From contig CAJNDS010002710.1 of NCBI GenBank assembly GCA_905221605.1, positions 116,027 to 180,026 on the forward strand: DNA of 64,000 nucleotides, given 5' to 3'. A program made the position numbers and the translations under genes. This document shows positions 10,253-20,110 of this stretch, piece after piece. The stretch is from Symbiodinium natans (lineage: Eukaryota > Sar > Dinophyceae > Suessiales > Symbiodiniaceae). Within the stretch, counting starts at the first letter, position 1. Every line of letters starts with the position of its first letter. The notes below the pieces were generated by a model. The model was not told the DNA's origin. It did no database searches and saw only the letters and a program-made list of their open reading frames with translations.

Positions 10253-12874
10253 CTACCAGTTCCATTCTAAGCATGCCCTTGCTGCCTCAGTTGGCCCCAC
10301 AGCTGTCCAGCTGAAAGACTTCTGCTTGGCCTGGGCTCCAGCGATCTTGAATGTGGTTCGCCATCGGCCATTCTTCACATCGGAAAATACAGCCGTGCAG
10401 CTCGGGAGGTGTTCTCGGAGCTTCGCATCGGCGACCGAATCCAGGCCGGCATACATCCGGGCTTTCTTGGGATCCTGGCTTTCGGCAGCAGGTTGGTTTC
10501 CTCGCTTCTTTGGATTTGCTTTCGCTTGGGCCCCGCCCTGTGGCAAGCCAGGACTTCTGCGGGCTTCTTGCTCTTCTTTTCTCTTTTGCTCTGCTGCTTC
10601 TCGGGCTTTTTGCTCGTCTTGTTTCTTTCGTTCTGCCGATTCTCTGGCTTTTCGCTCCAGCACAGCCTTTCTGGCCACTTCCACTGGTATCTGGTCGTAG
10701 CTGCTGTGGAAGCTCGCTTTGGCGATCTCGGCGAGACTTGCGACTGGCCTCGACTTTCGCTCGAGCCCTTTCAAGATTTTTTGCTTCTCTTGCTGTCTCA
10801 TCGTGTCTTCCATTGCAAGAGCAAGCTCTTCTGTCATGCCTTCCACCCCCCCTTCATCTGCCTCGTTTCTGAACTTCACTCTGTCCAGCACCTCGTGTTC
10901 TTGCAGACTGGGGTCCAGGTTGACCATAAGATGAACCGCTGTTGCAACCTCTTGATCATCTGCGTTCGGCGGTGCTTCCTCGTACCCGAGATGCTGCGCC
11001 AGCTGCTTGAGCAAACCCTCGCCCAATTGCAGCAAGAGTTTTTGAAGGCCTGGCTTGAGCTGCAGGCCCGACCTATCCGAGCGACACCCTTGAACTGGCA
11101 CCAGCACAGAAAGCTCTTGCGCGAAGCATCCTTCCAGAGAAAACAAGAAGCCCCAGGTCAGCTGGTAAATTGAATTGTCGAATTCGAGGTTGCCACTGAA
11201 GGGTCTGGTTGTCAAAGGCCAAAGCAGGCATCCCTGTGGATAGGTCCTCAGGACCATGTGGGGTCGGTTCTGGTACAGGAAGACAATCCCAGGAGGCAGC
11301 AAACCCGACATCCATGCTTTCTCGGCGAGCTCCCACTGCTGGCCTCTCTTGTTCAGGTGCACCAGCAAGGCCAGCCGACAGAAAATTCGCTGTTCGCTCT
11401 CTGGTGTGAACGCCGGCCATGTCTGAGTTCCAGTCACACCCTGCACGAACTCAAAATCTGCTTGTTCTTCTGGCGTCTTCTGACGAGTGCGATCTGCATG
11501 AGGTCGGCGCATACCCTCGACGTCGAAGTCTGCAGGCACATTGTACTGCTTTCGGGCTTTGACCTCCTGTCTTTCGTAGGCCTTCAAGACCTCGTGTTGG
11601 CTCACACAGTGCCAGGCTTCTCCCAAGGGCAACGTTTTAGCATTGTTGCTCCTATCCTCATGCTGTCTTTGGAATTTGTTCGCATCCTCCACGAGCTTGC
11701 TGTTCAAAAGACCACCCCAGACCTTTCGCAACAAACTGTCCAACCCCTCGGGCACTTCTCGAAAATTCGCTTGAGCAAGCCAGTGGAAAACGTGCTTTAT
11801 CCAGACTTCCTCGCACATGCTGTGCTGTAGGAGGGCCTGGGCAGCATGGGGCCCATTCTCTTTTACTGCCAGCACAGCACCGAAGAGATCCCGATGCCAC
11901 TGCAAGCTGAAACACACTTTCTCCTCAGTCTCTCCCAGCAAGCCGGCAGAGGCTCCTGGGCCCCAGGTGTGCCACAGGTTGCTTCCAGCCCGAAACTTGA
12001 AGATGCTCAAAGTGAACTTCCACAATTTCGTCGCCATGGCTAGGTCCCAGTCCACCTCTCCTGGCTGGCAGTCTTTGTTCCAGGCCATACAAAGCCCGAT
12101 CCTGTCCAGCGCATGGGTGTCCGTCAGGAGCTGCAGATGTGATTTCGCTGTGTCCAGCCACCCTCCATGCGCCCAGGAAACCAAGTACTCCAGGGTCTTC
12201 CCGGAACCTCGCATTTCCTGCAGCATTTTTGATGCTGCTGCCGACTCGGGCTCCAGAACAGCAGCGATGATTCTGCTCTCGCTTTTGATGCAGTCGTCGT
12301 TCATGTACTTGGTCATGGCATGCAAGGAGTTTACAGCCCGACTCCGAAGCTGCTCCAACTTCTCCTTTGCTTGCCGCTTGGCCTTGCTTCGACTGAGGCC
12401 CTCGTCGGCCTCCTTGTCGACTGTACCATCGGGACACCACAGCCGATCGGCGAATTGTACCCAACCCTGCACCATGCAAGTCGCAGTCATGACGAAGGCT
12501 TGGCTGGACCAATGTGAGTCGATGAGACGATGAGCACTGGCGATGCTGTTGAACTTAGTGGTGGCTGCAACCGGCCCTTTGCTCGTCAAGAATTGTTGGC
12601 TTCGCAGCGTCTTCAAGAAGTGGTCGCGGCCCGTCTGGCTGTCCTCTAGCAAGAAACCACGATCCTTGAGTATGTCCGGCCAGAACTTGAGTAGAAGCGG
12701 GTCGTTCCGGGGCATGTCTCTCAGCTGATGCGCTGTCTCTTGCAGCATGCGAAACCATCCTCCTTTCAGCCAGGGTCCGTACTTAATGTTGTACAGGGAC
12801 AAGTTCATGCAGACTCGTCGCAACAAGCCTGCATCAGCCATGGATAGGAGGACATCGTTCTGTCGTCGATGCAT
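10253..12874 (-). CDS. Hypothetical protein, about 873 aa
   Basis: Longest non-repetitive ORF in the window. The first ATG is at 12872-12874; the frame stays open upstream to 12952, so there could be an upstream exon (a CATTCAG acceptor sits at 12931-12937 on the minus strand). The stop is TAG at 10253-10255. The body (about residues 1-650) is Trp/Leu/His-rich with no signal or membrane segment. About residues 728-773 are a highly charged helix (ARESAERKKQDEQKAREAA), followed by basic patches PKKRGN and PKKARM that resemble a bipartite nuclear signal. The last 50 residues (SCTAVFSDVKNGRWRTTFK ... ARACLEWNW) look like a small independent domain; similar Trp-ending tails are, from memory, common in dinoflagellate predicted proteins. 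No enzymatic motif is recognised. Its 5' end abuts the 107-bp satellite, so the gene may be truncated or its first intron may be satellite. Same strand as the 326-codon ORF. Confidence 0.75.
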   Translation of the reverse strand: MHRRQNDVLLSMADAGLLRRVCMNLSLYNIKYGPWLKGGWFRMLQETAHQLRDMPRNDPLLLKFWPDILKDRGFLLEDSQTGRDHFLKTLRSQQFLTSKGPVAATTKFNSIASAHRLIDSHWSSQAFVMTATCMVQGWVQFADRLWCPDGTVDKEADEGLSRSKAKRQAKEKLEQLRSRAVNSLHAMTKYMNDDCIKSESRIIAAVLEPESAAASKMLQEMRGSGKTLEYLVSWAHGGWLDTAKSHLQLLTDTHALDRIGLCMAWNKDCQPGEVDWDLAMATKLWKFTLSIFKFRAGSNLWHTWGPGASAGLLGETEEKVCFSLQWHRDLFGAVLAVKENGPHAAQALLQHSMCEEVWIKHVFHWLAQANFREVPEGLDSLLRKVWGGLLNSKLVEDANKFQRQHEDRSNNAKTLPLGEAWHCVSQHEVLKAYERQEVKARKQYNVPADFDVEGMRRPHADRTRQKTPEEQADFEFVQGVTGTQTWPAFTPESEQRIFCRLALLVHLNKRGQQWELAEKAWMSGLLPPGIVFLYQNRPHMVLRTYPQGCLLWPLTTRPFSGNLEFDNSIYQLTWGFLFSLEGCFAQELSVLVPVQGCRSDRSGLQLKPGLQKLLLQLGEGLLKQLAQHLGYEEAPPNADDQEVATAVHLMVNLDPSLQEHEVLDRVKFRNEADEGGVEGMTEELALAMEDTMRQQEKQKILKGLERKSRPVASLAEIAKASFHSSYDQIPVEVARKAVLERKARESAERKKQDEQKAREAAEQKRKEEQEARRSPGLPQGGAQAKANPKKRGNQPAAESQDPKKARMYAGLDSVADAKLREHLPSCTAVFSDVKNGRWRTTFKIAGAQAKQKSFSWTAVGPTEAARACLEWNW

Positions 12875-12932
12875 TGGGTCATAGATGTGCAGAAGACCGA
12901 GGCCCTTCTTATGCTTCAAAAAATTGCACCCT

Positions 12933-13300
12933 GAATGCAATTTGGGCGGTTTTCAAGGCCGCCAAATGAGCCAACATCCCTATGTTTTGGCCTTAGGTTT
13001 AGGGTTTGTGAAAGCAAAAAATCGCCAAAAATCACTAAAAATTGCCATTTGGGTGGTTTCCAAGGCCGCCAAACTAGCAAAAATCCCTATGTTTTGGCCC
13101 TAGGTTGAGGGTTTGTGAAGGCCAAGAATCATCAAAAATCACTAAAAAAAGTCATTTGGGCGGTTTCCAGGGCCGCCAAACTAGCCAAAATCCCTATGTT
13201 CTGGTCGTAGATTGAGGGTTTGCGAAAGCAAAAATGATCAAAAATCACTAAAAAAATTGTCATTTGTGTGGTTTCCACAGCCTCCAAACTCGCCAATGTC
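12933..13300. repeat. 107-bp satellite, block 1
   Basis: Four tandem copies of a unit containing GCCATTTGGGTGGTTTCC, GGCCGCCAAACTAGCC and AATCCCTATGTTTTGGCC, period about 107 bp. The last copy is truncated and runs into the CACCGGGCGTCGCG repeat. Confidence 0.95.
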
Positions 13301-13580
13301 GCGAAAATATCCGCAAACATATCCACCCTGTAACACCGGGCGTCGCGCATCAGACCATTGGATGGGAACTTTGAAGACGCAAAATACCCAGACACCGGGC
13401 GTCGCGAAAATATCTACCCTGTAACACCGGGCGTCGCGAAAATGTCTACGAAAATATCCACCCTGTCACACCGGGCGTCGCGCGCCAGGCCATTGGATGG
13501 GGACTTTGAAGGCGTACAATTCCAAGAAATCACCAACACCTACCCTGTAACACCGGGCGTCGCGAAAATATCTACATAGA
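13300..13580. repeat. CACCGGGCGTCGCG repeat, block 1
   Basis: Five copies of the core CACCGGGCGTCGCG, mostly preceded by CCCTGTAA, separated by AAAATATCTACGAAAATATC or by an 80-bp spacer containing GGCCATTGGATGGGGAC. Confidence 0.9.
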
Positions 13581-13699
13581 AATTGTATAGGGTTCGTGTC
13601 CGGAGTTTTGTACGTTGTTTTGCTTTTGGCTGAATTTTTGCTGAAAACACCTGCTTTTTCAGCATTTTTTCAACCCCTCGAAAAGGGTTGGGGGGGTAA

Positions 13700-14515
13700 T
13701 TGCCCAAAATCACAAAAAAGTGCCATTTGGGTGGTTTCCAAGGCCGCCAAACTAGCCAAAATCCCTATGTTTTGGTGCTAGATTAGGGTTTGTGAAAGCC
13801 AAGAATTGCAAAAAAACACTAAAATTGCAATTTGGAGAGTTTTCAAGGCTGCCAAATGAACCCAAATCCCTATGTTTTGGCCTTAGGTTGAGGATTTGTG
13901 AACGCCAAAATGGTCTAAAATCACTAAAAATCGCCATTTCGGTGGTTTCCAAAGTCGCCAAATTAGCAAAAATTCATATGTTTTGGCTCTAGATTGAGGG
14001 TTTGTGAAGGCCAAAAATTGCACAAAATCACAAAAAAAAAAAACACCATTTGGGTGGTTCCCCCGGCCGCCAAACTAGCCGAAATCCCTATGTTTTGGCC
14101 CTGGCTTGAGGGTTTGTGAAAGCCAAAAATGGTCAAAAAGCAAAAAAAAAAATTCCATTTGGGCGGTTTTCAAGGCCGCCAAATGAGCCAAAATCCTTAT
14201 GTTTTGCCCTAAGTTGAGGCTTTGTGAACCCCAAAAATGAGCAAAAATCACTAAAAAATGCCATTTGGGTGGTTTCCAGGGCCGCCAAACTAGCCAAAAT
14301 CCCTATGTTTTGGCCGTAGATTGAGGGTTTGTGAAAGCAAAAAATTGGTCAAAAACCACTAAAAATTGGAATTTGGGTGGTTTCCAAGGCCGCCAAACTA
14401 GCCAAAATCCCTATGTTTTGGCCGTAGATTGAGGGTTTGTGAAAGCAATACATGATCAACAATCACTAAAAATTGTCATTTGTGTGGTTTCCACAGCCTC
14501 CAAACGCGCCAATGT
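13700..14515. repeat. 107-bp satellite, block 2
   Basis: About eight more copies of the same unit. The last copy (14475-14515) carries the same truncation and variant bases (TGTCATTTGTGTGG) as the last copy of block 1, so the two blocks share an ancestral junction. Confidence 0.95.
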
Positions 14516-14700
14516 CGCGAAAATATCCGCAAACATATCCACCCTGTAACACCGGGCGTTGCGAAAATATTTACGAAAATATCCACCCTGCAACACCGGG
14601 CGTCGCGCATCAGGCCATTGGATGGGGACTTTGAAGGCGTAATATTCCCAGAAATCACCAATACTTACCCTGTGACACCGGGCGTCGCGCATCTGGCTTT
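14515..14700. repeat. CACCGGGCGTCGCG repeat, block 2
   Basis: Three copies of the same core as at 13300-13580, in the same order relative to the satellite, including the GGATGGGGACTTTGAAGGCG spacer. Confidence 0.9.
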
Positions 14701-14740
14701 TTTTTTCTAATTTCTCCCCATTGAGGCCAACCGGGGGTTT

Positions 14741-16430
14741 CAGTAGTTTGAATAGTTTGAATAGTTTGAATAGTTTGAATAGATTGAATAGATTGAATAG
14801 TTTGAATAGTTTGAATAGTTTGGGGCCCCAGGCCGGGCCCCCAAACTATTCAAACTATTCAAACTGTTCAAACCCCTCCCCTCTCCTCCCAGGGACCCCC
14901 CTAATCTATTCAAACTATTCAACTATTCTAACCCCCCCCCCTTCTCCTCCCAGGGACCCCCCAAAACTATTCAAACTATTCAAACTATTCAAACTATTCA
15001 AACTATTCAAACTATTCAAACTATTCAAACTATTCAAACTATTCAAACTATTCAATCTATTCAAACTATTCAAAATATTCAAACTTTTCAAAACCCCGGG
15101 TTTGAATAGTTTGAATAGTTTGAATAGTTTGAATAGTTTGAATCGTTTGAATAGTTTGAATAGTTTGAATAGTTTGAATAGTTTGAATAGTTTGAATAGT
15201 TTAGGCCCCAGGCCGGACCCCAAACTATTCAAACTATTCAAACCTCCCCCTTTTTTCCCAGGGACCCCCCAAAACTATTCAAACTATTCAAACTATTTCA
15301 AACTATTCAAACTATTCAAACTATTCAAACAGGGTTTGAATAGTTTGAATAGTTTGGATAGTTTAGGGCCCCAGGCCGGACCCCCAAACTATTCAAACTA
15401 TTCAAACACACCCCCTCCTATTCTCCTCCCAGGGACCCCCCAAAACTATTCAAACTATTCAAACTATTCTAACTATTCAAACCCCCAGGGTTTGAATAGT
15501 TTGAATAGTTTAGGGCCCCAGGCCGGACCCCCAAACTATTCAAACTATTCAAACCCCCCCCCCTCCTCTCCTCCCAGGGACCCCCCAAAACTATTCAAAC
15601 TATTCAAACTATTCAAACTATTCAAACTATTCAAAAACCCCCGGGGTTTGAATAGTTTGAATAGTTTGGATAGTTTAGGGCCCCAGTTCGGACCCCCAAA
15701 CTATTCAAACTATTCAGACCCCCCCCCTCCTCTCCTCCCAGGGACCCCCCAAAACTATTCAAACTATTCAAACTATTCAAACTATTCAAACTATTCAAAC
15801 TATTCAAACTATTCAAACTATTCAAACTATTCAAACCCCCAGGGTTTGAATAGTTTGAATAGTTTCAAACTATTCAAACTATTCAAACTATTCAAACTAT
15901 TCAAACCCCCAGGGTTTGAATAGTTTGAATAGTTTGGATAGTTTAGGGCCCCAGGCCGGACCCCCAAACTATTCAAACTATTCAAACACCCCCCCTCCTC
16001 TCCTCCCAGGGACCCCCCAAAACTATTCAAACTATTCAAACTATTCAAACTATTCAAACTATTCAAACCCCCAGGGTTTGAATAGTTCGAATAGTTTGGA
16101 TAGTTTAGGGCCCCAGGCCGGACCCTCCAAACTATTCAAACTATTCAAACCCCTAGGGTTTGAATAGTTTGAATAGTTTGAATAGTTTGAATAGTTTGAA
16201 TAGTTTGAATAGTTTGAATAGTTTAGGGCCCCAGGCCGGACCCCCCCCCCCAGGGTTTGAATAGTTTGAATAGTTTAGGGCCCCAGTTCGGACCCCCAAA
16301 CTATTCAAACTATTCAAACCCCCCTCCGCCCTCCTCTCCTCCCAGGGACCCCCCAAAACTATTGAATAGTTTGAATAGTTTAGGGCCCCAGGCGTGACCC
16401 CCCAAACTATTCAAACTATTCAAACCCCAC
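14741..16430. repeat. 9-bp satellite (TTTGAATAG) in alternating inverted blocks
   Basis: Runs of TTTGAATAG alternate with runs of its complement CTATTCAAA. The turning points are two conserved linkers: GGGCCCCAGGCCGGACCCCC (G-strand run to C-strand run) and CTCCTCCCAGGGACCCCCC or CCCCCAGGG. Nine is divisible by three, so the array reads as Ser-Leu-Asn or Phe-Lys-Leu repeats on both strands; the 400-codon ORF here is an artefact. Confidence 0.95.
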
Positions 16431-16493
16431 TCCCCCCCCCCCAACAAAAGGACGAATCATCACATTATACACAAAGGTTCCTGCCTCATATAT

Positions 16494-16669
<176 letters not shown>

Positions 16670-16675
16670 GGGAGA

Positions 16676-16717
16676 CAGGGTACCTCATTCCCTCATTCCC
16701 TACTAACCAACAGTAAG
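16676..16717. mobile_element. Family 4 element, right end only
   Basis: TACCTCATTCCCTCATTCCC then TACTAACCAACAGTAAG matches the right terminus of the element at 32219-32353. No left terminus is recognisable beyond the TA run. Confidence 0.6.
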
Positions 16718-16818
16718 ATTACAGGTCACTGCACGTCAGCGCACGTGGCGCTGGGCACAAACCCCTTGCAGCCAAGATGCCCAATGTCGAGTCAGGCCCC
16801 GCCTGGCAAGGGCTTGGC

Positions 16819-17404
16819 GGTTTAGGGTCTCGGGTTTAGGGCTTAGGGTTTAGGGTTTAGGGCTTAGGGTTTAGGGTTTAGGGTTTAGGGTTTAGGGTTT
16901 AGGGTTTAGGGTTTAGGGTTTAGGGTTTAGGGTTTAGGGTTTAGGGTTTAGGGTTTAGGGTTTAGGGTTTAGGGTTTAGGGTTTAGGGTTTAGGGTTTAG
17001 GGTTTATGTTTTAGGGTTTAGGTTTTAGGGTTTAGGGTTTAGGGTTTAGGGTTTAGGGTTTAGGGTTTAGGGTTTAGGGTTTAGGGTTTAGGGTTTAGGG
17101 TTTAGGGTTTAGGGTTTAGGGTTTAGGGTTTAGGGTTTAGGTTAGGGTTTAGGGTTTAGGGTTTAGGGTTTAGGGTTTAGGGTTTAGGGTTTAGGGTTTA
17201 GGGTTTAGGGTTTAGGGTTTAGGGTTTAGGGTTTAGGGTTTAGGGTTTAGGGTTTAGGGTTTAGGGTTTAGGGTTTAGGTGTTAGGGTTTAGGGTTTAGG
17301 GTTTAGGGTTTAGGGTTTAGGGTTTAGGGTTTAGGGTTTAGGGTTTAGGGTTTAGGGTTTAGGGTTTAGGGTTTAGGGTTTAGGGTTTAGGGTTTAGGGT
17401 TTAG
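16819..17404 (+). repeat. Longest telomeric TTTAGGG array (about 585 bp)
   Basis: Over 80 nearly perfect heptamers on the + strand with a few point variants (TTTATG, TTAGG). Both flanks are ordinary sequence, so this is an interstitial array and not a chromosome end. Confidence 0.97.
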
Positions 17405-17783
17405 AATAACCTTCCGCAGCAGGGAGCCCCCGAACATCTGGGTGCATCCGAAGCTCCCGGAGCATCAAGACGACAGCCGCTGCAAGTTGCAGGAATTTGT
17501 CCTGATGCACTTTTGGTGCACAACCAGCATGGATGAAAAAGGGTCCAGAATTGCTAAGAAGGGGTTCTGCATGCCCTTGGTCCCAGCTGGCTGCCTGTCT
17601 CTGTCAGAGGCCCAGACCGTGCATGACATAGGACGTAGGACACAGTCCTAGCCTGCCGTTCCTCGCATGCCCTACGCTGGTCGCATGCGTGAGCGACCGC
17701 AGCCCTGAGCTTGAGCCATGAGCTGCAGAAGACGCGAAAAAACTTGAGGTCAAGCGACGCAAGGCGGAGTTAAAACGGGATGT

Positions 17784-17890
17784 AGGGGTTTATACGATAT
17801 TAGGGGTACCCTTTGTGGTGGGCTCCTTTAAGGGGATTCTATTCTATTTTGGGGGTGTAGAAGGGGTACCCCCTATGTTGGGAAATACCC
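17784..17890. mobile_element. MITE-like element, family 2, with ATGT duplication
   Basis: Left AGGGGTTTATACGATATTAG and GGGGTACCC; right GGGGTACCCCCTATGTTGGG then AAATACCC. The flanks carry ATGT at 17780-17783 and 17891-17894. About 107 bp, non-coding. Removal with one ATGT leaves an open + strand frame (...EDAKKLEVKRRKAELKRDVK...), though the minus strand here is also open. Confidence 0.75.
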
Positions 17891-17947
17891 ATGTCAAGGT
17901 GTCTTTTGTTTCAGACTCACGACAATGCGATACACAGCAGAAGGCGC

Positions 17948-17970
17948 CTTCTCCATGACTATGTAAAAAG
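17948..17970 (-). pseudogene. Protein kinase exon fragment (hinge, FYIVMEK)
   Basis: On the minus strand CCCACAG is followed by a 23-nt stretch which, joined to the exon at 18064-18125, reads ...YEVMED-T-FYIVMEK, the beta4-beta5/hinge pattern of protein kinases. It ends GAGAAG before GCGCC, a possible GC donor. The joint requires a GA donor after 18064, and GA/GC donors are known in dinoflagellates. No HRD or DFG motif is seen further left, so the gene is partial or broken here. Confidence 0.5.
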
Positions 17971-18063
17971 CTGTGGGGTCCTGCGTGCTCGTTGCATCAG
18001 GGCTTCATCCATGTTCGACGAGCTCGAGTCCCCGAAGCCTGCTAATCGATTTGTTTCTCCATC

Positions 18064-18125
18064 TGTCCTCCATGACCTCGTAAATCTTGGCTACGCCAAG
18101 GTTCCCTGGCAAATTGAGCAAGAAC
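18064..18125 (-). pseudogene. Protein kinase exon fragment (alpha-C to beta-4)
   Basis: Minus strand, after the acceptor GGCCTCAG: reads FLLNLPGNLGVAKIYEVMED. This matches the pattern following the alpha-C helix in the dinoflagellate kinase type that also has VVVKVRFKPSCF (found at 19490-19549 on the same strand). The exon is 62 nt if the donor is GA. The order of the four fragments on the minus strand follows the kinase N-lobe. Confidence 0.6.
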
Positions 18126-18273
18126 CTGAGGCCAACATCGGGCAAATGCAGTCACATGGCAAATGTTTTGGATGTTTTCCCAGCCACGTTCCAGCCGGAA
18201 AGCTTTCATCGTAAAAATGCCGGGACTCTCCTGCAGATTCCAGTTCTCGGGGCCAGCTTGTACAAGATGCAAA

Positions 18274-18360
18274 TAGGGGTACCCCATTTTTACCCCAAAT
18301 AGAACCGAATCCCCTTCAAGGGACCCCCAAGAAGGGTACCCCTGTTTTCGGAAACCCCCC
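18274..18360. mobile_element. MITE-like element, family 2
   Basis: ATAGGGGTACCCC at the left and GGGTACCCCTGTTTTCGG then AAACCCCCC at the right, with the internal CCCCAAATAGAA...CCCCTTCAAGGG motif typical of the family. Confidence 0.7.
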
Positions 18361-18480
18361 TACACCCTAAACCTTGAAGCCTAAACCCTAAACCCTAAAC
18401 CCTAGACCCCATTTGGCTCTCCATCCTAGGGACCCTGTGCGTATCAGATCAGAGAGGTCGGTTCCCCCTTGAAGGATATG

Positions 18481-18636
18481 GGGGGGGGTTTACGACCTTC
18501 GGTTTTAGGTTTTAGGGTTTAGGGTTTAGGGCTTAGGATTACGATATTCGTGGAGTGCCTTCTTGGGGTCCTTACTGCAAGGGAATCCTACTATTTGGGG
18601 GACTATACTAGGGGTCCCTCATAATCGTAAGCCCCC
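18481..18636. mobile_element. Family 2 element carrying a telomeric insert in its left end
   Basis: GGGGGGTTTACGA at the left and ATCGTAAGCCCCC at the right mark the element. Between 18502 and 18537 lies a short TTTAGGG array. The target TTTACGACCTTCG (18489-18501) recurs as ATTACGATATTCG (18538-18550) on the other side of the array. Compare the uninterrupted copy at 26121. Confidence 0.75.
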
Positions 18637-19021
18637 AGATGTCAAGATACTTTTGAACAACGCAACAACTCTGAAGACACGTGGAGGCTCTAAGAAGGGG
18701 AAGGGGAGCCTTCATGCTTTGGTGAGGGGGGGGGAGCCCGGACATGGGTCCAGTTGGTTTGCCTTGAATCAGCAGGAGGAGGGGGGATGGAGGGGGGGCG
18801 GGGGGAGGGGAGGACGCGATCAGTCCCTACTACAACCGCAACCCCTATGCCCTATGCCACAACCAGAACCCCCGGTAATAGTTGTGGTGGGGACGTTCTT
18901 GAGTCCAAATTCAGGGTCATGCGCAAGACCTAGATGCAGTTTGCTCGCAGCATGCCGCAATTTTCACCACGAAACACAGGCCGAGACCCCAACCCTCCTC
19001 CTACAAAAAAACACGGCAAGC

Positions 19022-19024
<3 letters not shown>

Positions 19025-19052
<28 letters not shown>
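19025..19052. repeat. (CA)n microsatellite
   Basis: Fourteen or so CA dinucleotides. Confidence 0.95.
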
Positions 19053-19056
<4 letters not shown>

Positions 19057-19489
19057 AAAAAAAGGAAACCCCTACAACAAACCCCAAGCCACCCCGAACC
19101 CTGACCAGAAGGGCCGAACCCTTTACCAACAAACCACACGCCCTCACACAGAACGCAAGTTGAAAAACGCACAACACTTACCACAAACCCCTCAAGAACT
19201 CCTCCGGGAACCCTCATGGCACGAGAGATGCCGAAATCCCGACAAACACAACCTGTCTGGTCGTAGTAGAGCCGTTTTCATTCCTGCGGGGGCCCACTGG
19301 GGCCCGAAATTGCTTGGCGTTTAGGGGCATGTACCAGACTATCCTTCCCTTCGCCTCCTCTTTGTGACGTTCTCGGATAGTTCTGGGGCTCCCTGCTCGG
19401 TATTCTGTCGCCACTTCTTCTCGTCCTGAGGCTGATATTTTCAACAATGTCTCACAGATCTTCTGTCGTGAAGAGCCTGGGAGCCTGGC

Positions 19490-19549
19490 CTGTCTGCTTC
19501 TGAAGCAGCTCGGCTTAAAGCGCACTTTCACCACCACCTCAAATGGCAA
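19490..19549 (-). pseudogene. Protein kinase exon fragment (VVVKVR, beta-3 lysine)
   Basis: Minus strand reading LPFEVVVKVRFKPSCFRSRQ. VVVKV is the beta-3 strand with the ATP-binding Lys. It ends CAG before GCCAGG, a possible GC donor. The frame continues open downstream without kinase likeness. It sits between the N-terminal fragment at 20111-20200 and the alpha-C fragment at 18064-18125, in the right order. Confidence 0.6.
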
Positions 19550-19662
19550 CAGGGCAATCCCAATCTGTCTGCTTCACTCTGCTTCACCATCGCTCGCGCA
19601 GTGCCACAGTTCACAACCCGATCATCGAAAAGCGGAGCTCGGTCCATGGAAGGCAGCGCCAT

Positions 19663-19758
19663 GAACCCTGAACCCTGAACCCTGAACCCTGAACCCTAAA
19701 CCCTAAACCCTAAACCCTAAACCCTAAACCCTAAACCCTAAACCCTAAACCCTAAACT
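19663..19758 (-). repeat. Telomeric array with CCCTGAA-variant start
   Basis: About four CCCTGAA units followed by about nine CCCTAAA. The flanks ATGAACCCTG (19661) and ATGGAACCCTG (19759) are similar and may be a diverged target duplication. Confidence 0.95.
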
Positions 19759-19904
19759 CATGGAACCCTGGCGCAAACACCAGCACAAGCCCAAGCACAC
19801 GTTGACTTCGACACCAAGATGCCTCTTGCTTGTCCGACTTTCGAACTGCAAAGTTCACCTCAAGGGGGCGGACGGGTCTTGTGGTTCTGTCGCCCCCCTG
19901 CGGC

Positions 19905-19985
19905 TAAACCCTAAACCCTAAACCCTAAACCCTAAACCCTAAACCCTAAACCCTAAACCCTAAAACCCTAAACCCTAAACCTTAG
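19905..19985 (-). repeat. Telomeric CCCTAAA array
   Basis: About 80 bp of CCCTAAA with one octamer. Confidence 0.95.
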
Positions 19986-20045
19986 TAGTTGGTGCCCAAA
20001 CATCCGAGAGACACAGCTCCCCAGGCCTTCATGTACCTATGGCTG

Positions 20046-20100
20046 AACCCTAAACCCTAAACCCTAAACCCTAAACCCTAAACCCTAAACCCTAAACCCT
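20046..20100 (-). repeat. Telomeric array flanked by a duplicated exon edge
   Basis: Eight CCCTAAA units. The flanks 20017-20041 and 20099-20125 are direct repeats of the same 25-27 bp (CTCCCCAG...GTACCTATG), identical apart from two bases. The duplicated segment includes the 3' edge of the kinase fragment at 20111-20200. Confidence 0.9.
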
Positions 20101-20110
20101 CCCCAGTGGC

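Noticed and set aside
12933-14700. CRISPR-like array of repeats and spacers
   Set aside because: The 107-bp units are repeated over their whole length, with no unique spacers; the context is eukaryotic.
14721-16167. Long ORFs of 80-400 codons (Asn-Ser-Leu and Lys-Leu-Phe repeats) on both strands
   Set aside because: They are the 9-bp satellite read in frame; the period is a multiple of three so stops never arise.
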